Assembly: GCA_005223375.1 (NCBI GenBank)
Contig: RXOD01006080.1
Coordinates: 1 to 11,357, forward strand
Direction of reading: 5' to 3'
DNA from: Amoebophrya sp. AT5.2
Taxonomy: Eukaryota > Sar > Dinophyceae > Syndiniales > Amoebophryaceae
Length of the DNA: 11,357 bases
Below the pieces are notes generated by a model. It was given only the letters and a program-made list of their open reading frames with translations, had not been told where the DNA came from and did not search any database. The position numbers and the translations under genes are program-made. Shown piece after piece: positions 9,401 through 11,357 of the stretch. Within the stretch, counting starts at the first letter, position 1, and each line of letters opens with the position of its first letter.

Positions 9401-9556
9401 ATGGACCTGTTGGACGCGCAGGCAGAACAGGGCCAGTATGAGCGAGACAGACTGAACTCAGCGGAGGGACGGGGACTGAAAAGAGTCACAAAAGGGGGGG
9501 GAAATTATTTGCCGGTGATGGCGCCGTCGGGGAGCGGCTCCGGCTTCTTCGAATGA
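3442..9556 (+). CDS. Very large armadillo-like / coiled-coil / disordered protein, family unknown
   Basis: Exons 3442-4326, 4515-7829 and 8231-9556 join to 1,841 residues. The first ATG of the open frame is at 3442, and the gene ends with tandem stops TGA TAG. I recognise no family. Residues 1-60 are Gly/Lys- and Asp-rich. Residues 66-235 are helical and hydrophobic in an armadillo/HEAT-like way. After the first splice, 296-350 is a compact Tyr-rich block (FLGKVQYYSYTKNEHDYDAR). Residues 358-478 are disordered with many K(T/S)PG units. Residues 518-580 are helical (LEWLLQLLQQLAVPP), and 581-640 form an E/K/A coiled coil. Residues 641-1018 are Ser/Pro/Ala-rich and disordered, with RS and SP dipeptides. 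Residues 1028-1110 and 1185-1298 are further helical blocks. Residues 1401-1486 form a second long coiled coil, 1487-1585 is acidic and Ala-rich, and 1585-1841 is a globular C-terminal part. The layout suggests a soluble scaffold or cytoskeletal protein. It could be two genes: an ATG starts exon 3 at 8231. Confidence 0.72.
4327..4514 (+). other. Canonical GT-AG intron 1 of the large gene (188 bp)
   Basis: The donor is GACACAG|GTACAC and the acceptor is ATGCTCCAG|ACTGCT, both in phase 0. The splice joins ...LAQYLVSTQ to TAGDIFLGKV. The intron is T-rich and contains stops in the upstream frame. An imperfect hairpin, GCCTAAGCC (4428-4436) with GGCTAAGGC (4457-4465), lies before the acceptor, where it could hold the branch region. 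The ATG at 4506 inside the intron is not needed as a start. Confidence 0.82.
7826..8231 (+). mobile_element. Introner-like element forming a non-GT-AG intron (about 401 bp removed)
   Basis: The 5-bp word CGAGA (CGAGAT if the next T is counted) flanks the insert at 7826-7830 and 8227-8231. Between them, 7831-8226 begins TTA and ends TAA. Its ends form a degenerate terminal inverted repeat: 7831-7869 pairs with the reverse complement of 8188-8226 at about 60% of positions without gaps, including blocks equivalent to AACC, ATTT and GGCATT. Removing one CGAGA plus the element rejoins GAG and ATG in frame (...ERMGAGE-MAEVLQ...). Splice ends read AT...AG if the cut is placed at 7830/8230. No placement within the repeat gives GT-AG. 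The interior contains at least eight copies of a GTCTCGTATTT-like unit. Known introners in dinoflagellates have target-site duplications and inverted ends of this kind. Assignment to that class is inference. The alternative is an intergenic gap between two genes. Confidence 0.6.
7904..8157 (+). repeat. Dispersed copies of a GTCTCGTATTT-like unit
   Basis: Exact GTCTCGTATTT occurs at 8011-8021, 8027-8037 and 8123-8133. Close variants occur at 7904-7914 (TTCTCGTATCT), 7950-7960 (GTCTTGTGTTT), 7962-7972 (GTCTCGCATTT), 7993-8003 (TTCTCGTATTT), 8135-8145 (GTCTTGTATTT) and 8147-8157 (GTCCCGTAGTC). Spacing is 12 or 16 in places and irregular elsewhere. An unrelated GC-richer stretch at 8045-8115 divides the array. 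All copies fall inside the introner-like element. Confidence 0.85.
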
Positions 9557-10176
9557 TAGCAATACGTCGAACGAGGGCGTAAGCTATGTGCGACAACAAT
9601 TTCGTAAGTTATGCATTACATCCTCATATCTACAGGGACGAACATCCACGGGAACATCTTCACGCATTTTATGCAAGCTACGACTAAAACACTTTAACTT
9701 TATTCTACTGGTAAATATCACTTTCGTTGGGTTTTGCAGCACAGCTATTGGCACCTCAGGTGCCTGTGCCAGGATGAGAATCTGAATTGCAGCTGTTGTA
9801 CACGAAGATTGGAATTTTGCATTATTTTGAACCGGGAATATGATGAGAGATTCAACACGACAGACACGCTGTACTACGCTTCCTCGTCGACCAAAACGTC
9901 GACAGGAAGAGCGCTCCAATCCAGGTGCCACTCGTGGGGATAGACGCCTGTTCCCACCATCCGATGCTGATGCTCCAGACCAAAATAAAAGTTAATGTAA
10001 AAAAATGCTCATGATTGGTTGCTTCGATCGTTCTTGGAGGTACACCATGTTGGCTATGAACAAGATTGAGTTTTCCATTCGCATCCTCCCCCACTTCGCT
10101 TCGGTCTGCGAATTACTCGTGGAGCTGGGACATCGAGCCTCAAAAATGTTGCACGACTAGGGCATCGAGTCATCGG
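9557..10176. other. Intergenic spacer between the large gene and the transporter
   Basis: About 620 bp of mixed composition with no convincing gene. Candidate frames on either strand (for example 9588-9785 on + and 9584-9931 on -) show neither family motifs nor exon-like codon use. It contains a strong hairpin at 9879-9909, an A-rich AATAAAA word near 9983, and a 37-codon ATG frame at 10047-10160 just before the transporter start, which may be a short upstream frame in the 5' UTR. Confidence 0.55.
9879..9909. repeat. Hairpin with two GTCGAC palindromes in its stem
   Basis: CTTCCT (9879-9884) and GTCGAC (9886-9891) pair with GTCGAC (9898-9903) and AGGAAG (9904-9909), leaving one bulged C and a CAAAAC loop. 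The stem has twelve paired bases and GCG/CGC flanks could extend it. It lies 323 bp after the stop of the large gene and 268 bp before the transporter ATG. A role in 3' end formation or as a protein site is conceivable but not shown. Confidence 0.7.
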
Positions 10177-11250
10177 ATGTTGCTTTTTACCGTGTCGTTG
10201 TTTGTGGTTGGGTCTCTGACCTACTCGCTGCTGAGTTTTCTGCCGGACCTCGCGCGGTTGGGGCAGGAAAATTTTGCCTACGACCCTGCCTCGGTCGTTT
10301 TCTTCGCGGAGTTTGCGAAGCTCTGCCTATCCTCGTCCTTCCTCTTCCGGGAAGAGCTCCAACTGCGAAGGAAGGAATGGAGACAGCGGCAAACCGTCGC
10401 GACGGCCTTCGCTTCTCCTTCATCTACAACATCAGCATCAAACGCGGCAGCAGCACAAGATGGCGTCGCGGACAGCTGCAGCAAGGGCGGGCCAGCTGCG
10501 ACGCCCGCGTTCTATTTCCGTTGCCTCTACCTGATGCTCGCGACCCGCATCTTCACACGGGAGATGGTTGGGAATATCCTGGAGCTGCTGGTCCCGACGG
10601 TCTTGTACGCAGTGAACAACAACCTGGACATCGTGCTCAGCAACTACATGGACTCCGTCTACGACAGGCGAGGTGCTGCTTCTAAATTGAACCAACATAT
10701 CCATCGGCAGAATGCTATGGCTAAGCGCCCTGCAGTACTACACTAACAGCTGCCCCTGATGGCCTTCTAGGCGGGCGGGGCTGGGCGTTCGATTTAGGCT
10801 GGACATCACAACTTGAGCTCGAGCTCGACCATCCACTACAGACGACTGGACATCTTCCGTGCGTCCAATGCTGGTGAGCTTATGCTTAAGCAACTACTTA
10901 ACCGTAAACGTAATAGTACTAGTTTCTAGCTTTATAATAGAAGCCGCGGCCCCTTTCTCGATACCGTGACTCGGCAGATCGTCCTCCAGAACAAGATTTT
11001 GGTGACCAGTTTCGTCTGGTGGGTCGTTTTTCAAAAACCGCTCGAGGCACGGCAGTGGCTGGCGCTTTTGCTGTTGACGCTGGGCAGCGCGATCGCGGTG
11101 GCGGAAACGGGAGGAGATACTTCTCCAAGTAGCAGCGGCACCTTCCTGACGGCGACGGGGCTGGTGCTTGCGCTCGTGTACTGCTTGTGCAGCGCCGGGG
11201 CGTCGATCTACTGCGAGTACATCTACAGTTACGGCTCGAAAAACTGCATT
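10177..11250 (+). CDS. Nucleotide-sugar transporter, SLC35A-like (3' end missing)
   Basis: Exons 10177-10656 and 10966 to about 11250 give 255 residues of a protein normally about 320-400 long. SLC35A proteins exchange CMP-sialic acid, UDP-galactose or UDP-GlcNAc for nucleotide monophosphate across the Golgi or ER membrane. The start is the first in-frame ATG, directly at hydrophobic segment 1 (residues 1-22). Segment 2 is at about 37-57. A polar Ala/Ser-rich insert (about 72-110) is longer than usual. Residues 136-170 (LLVPTVLYAVNNNL... through DSVTRQIVLQNKI) match the family core VPSLLYTIQNNL...LDAATYQVTYQLKI with no length difference, which fixes the exon junction. Segments at 171-183, 191-206 and 220-248 follow, the last ending in IYCEYIYSYGSKNC, equal to the family's VYFEKILK region. 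Open reading stops at 11272-11274, before the remaining helices, so another intron must begin near 11250. The substrate cannot be told. Confidence 0.82.
10655..10967 (+). mobile_element. Introner-like element forming a non-canonical intron (309 bp removed)
   Basis: CCGT occurs at 10655-10658 and 10964-10967. Removing one copy plus 10659-10963 rejoins GAC TCC GTG ACT CGG in frame and restores the exact SLC35A spacing. The ends are inverted repeats: 10660-10684 aligns with the reverse complement of 10938-10963 at 17 of 25 positions with one gap, including the identical heptamer GCTTCTA (reverse complement TAGAAGC). No boundary within the repeat gives a terminal AG; GT...CC is the closest to a normal intron. 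The insert carries in-frame stops. It contains two perfect palindromes, GAGCTCGAGCTC (10815-10826) and TGCTTAAGCA (10883-10892). The protein match makes the junction strong; the mobile origin is inference from repeat structure. Confidence 0.68.
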
Positions 11251-11357
11251 GTTAAGTACTCGATTAGAAGCTGATAGATCTCTCCCCCCTTGTTCTACTC
11301 CGGAATTATGGCGAATGGCTCATCTCCCCTGACTGCCCCGACATGATCGCCTTCCCC
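11251..11357 (+). other. Unresolved 3' boundary of the transporter exon
   Basis: After codon ATT (11248-11250) the frame runs GTT AAG ... and stops at 11272-11274, before the remaining membrane segments of the family. GTTAAG at 11251 is a possible GT donor in phase 0, with the acceptor outside the window. Alternatively TGTT occurs at 11250-11253 and 11291-11294, preceded by T at 11249 and 11290. Joining at the repeat would read on in frame to the window end with an unusually short 41-bp intron. The sequence alone does not decide between these. Confidence 0.35.

Noticed and set aside
9584..10094. Minus-strand frames in the spacer before the transporter (9584-9931 and 9852-10094)
   Set aside because: No family motif, mixed composition, and the two frames overlap each other and a hairpin. 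Nothing supports a gene.

Overview
The window looks like nuclear DNA of a protist. GC-rich, long-codon exons alternate with AT- and T-rich introns and spacers, and all three genes lie on the + strand. My best guess is an alveolate, possibly a dinoflagellate-lineage organism of the Amoebophrya/Syndiniales type. The reason is that two introns lack GT-AG ends and instead look like transposon-derived introners, with short direct repeats around degenerate terminal inverted repeats. The taxon is inferred from gene structure and not proven. No bacterial features, rRNA, tRNA or CRISPR were seen.

Layout. (1) 115-2019 is a bestrophin-family anion channel missing its extreme 5' end. It has three visible exons joined by two canonical GT-AG introns. 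(2) 2020-3441 is a 1.4 kb spacer with pyrimidine tracts, small tandem and inverted repeats, and no supported gene. (3) 3442-9556 is a very large gene (about 1,841 residues if read as one). It encodes alpha-helical, armadillo-like blocks separated by long disordered and E/K/A-rich coiled-coil stretches. It has one canonical intron (4327-4514) and one non-canonical, introner-like intron (about 7830-8230). (4) 9557-10176 is a spacer with a strong hairpin. (5) 10177 to beyond about 11250 is the 5' and middle part of a nucleotide-sugar transporter (SLC35A-like). It is interrupted by a second introner-like intron (about 10659-10963), and its 3' end is unresolved or outside the window.

The three genes share no obvious pathway: an anion channel, an unknown scaffold-like protein and a Golgi/ER sugar-nucleotide transporter. 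The most notable content is the two introner-like elements. Each sits between exon halves that rejoin in frame exactly at the direct repeat, and each would be spliced at sites that do not follow the GT-AG rule. The other three complete introns fit ordinary GT-AG sites. The large central protein is the other candidate novelty, because I recognise no family for it.
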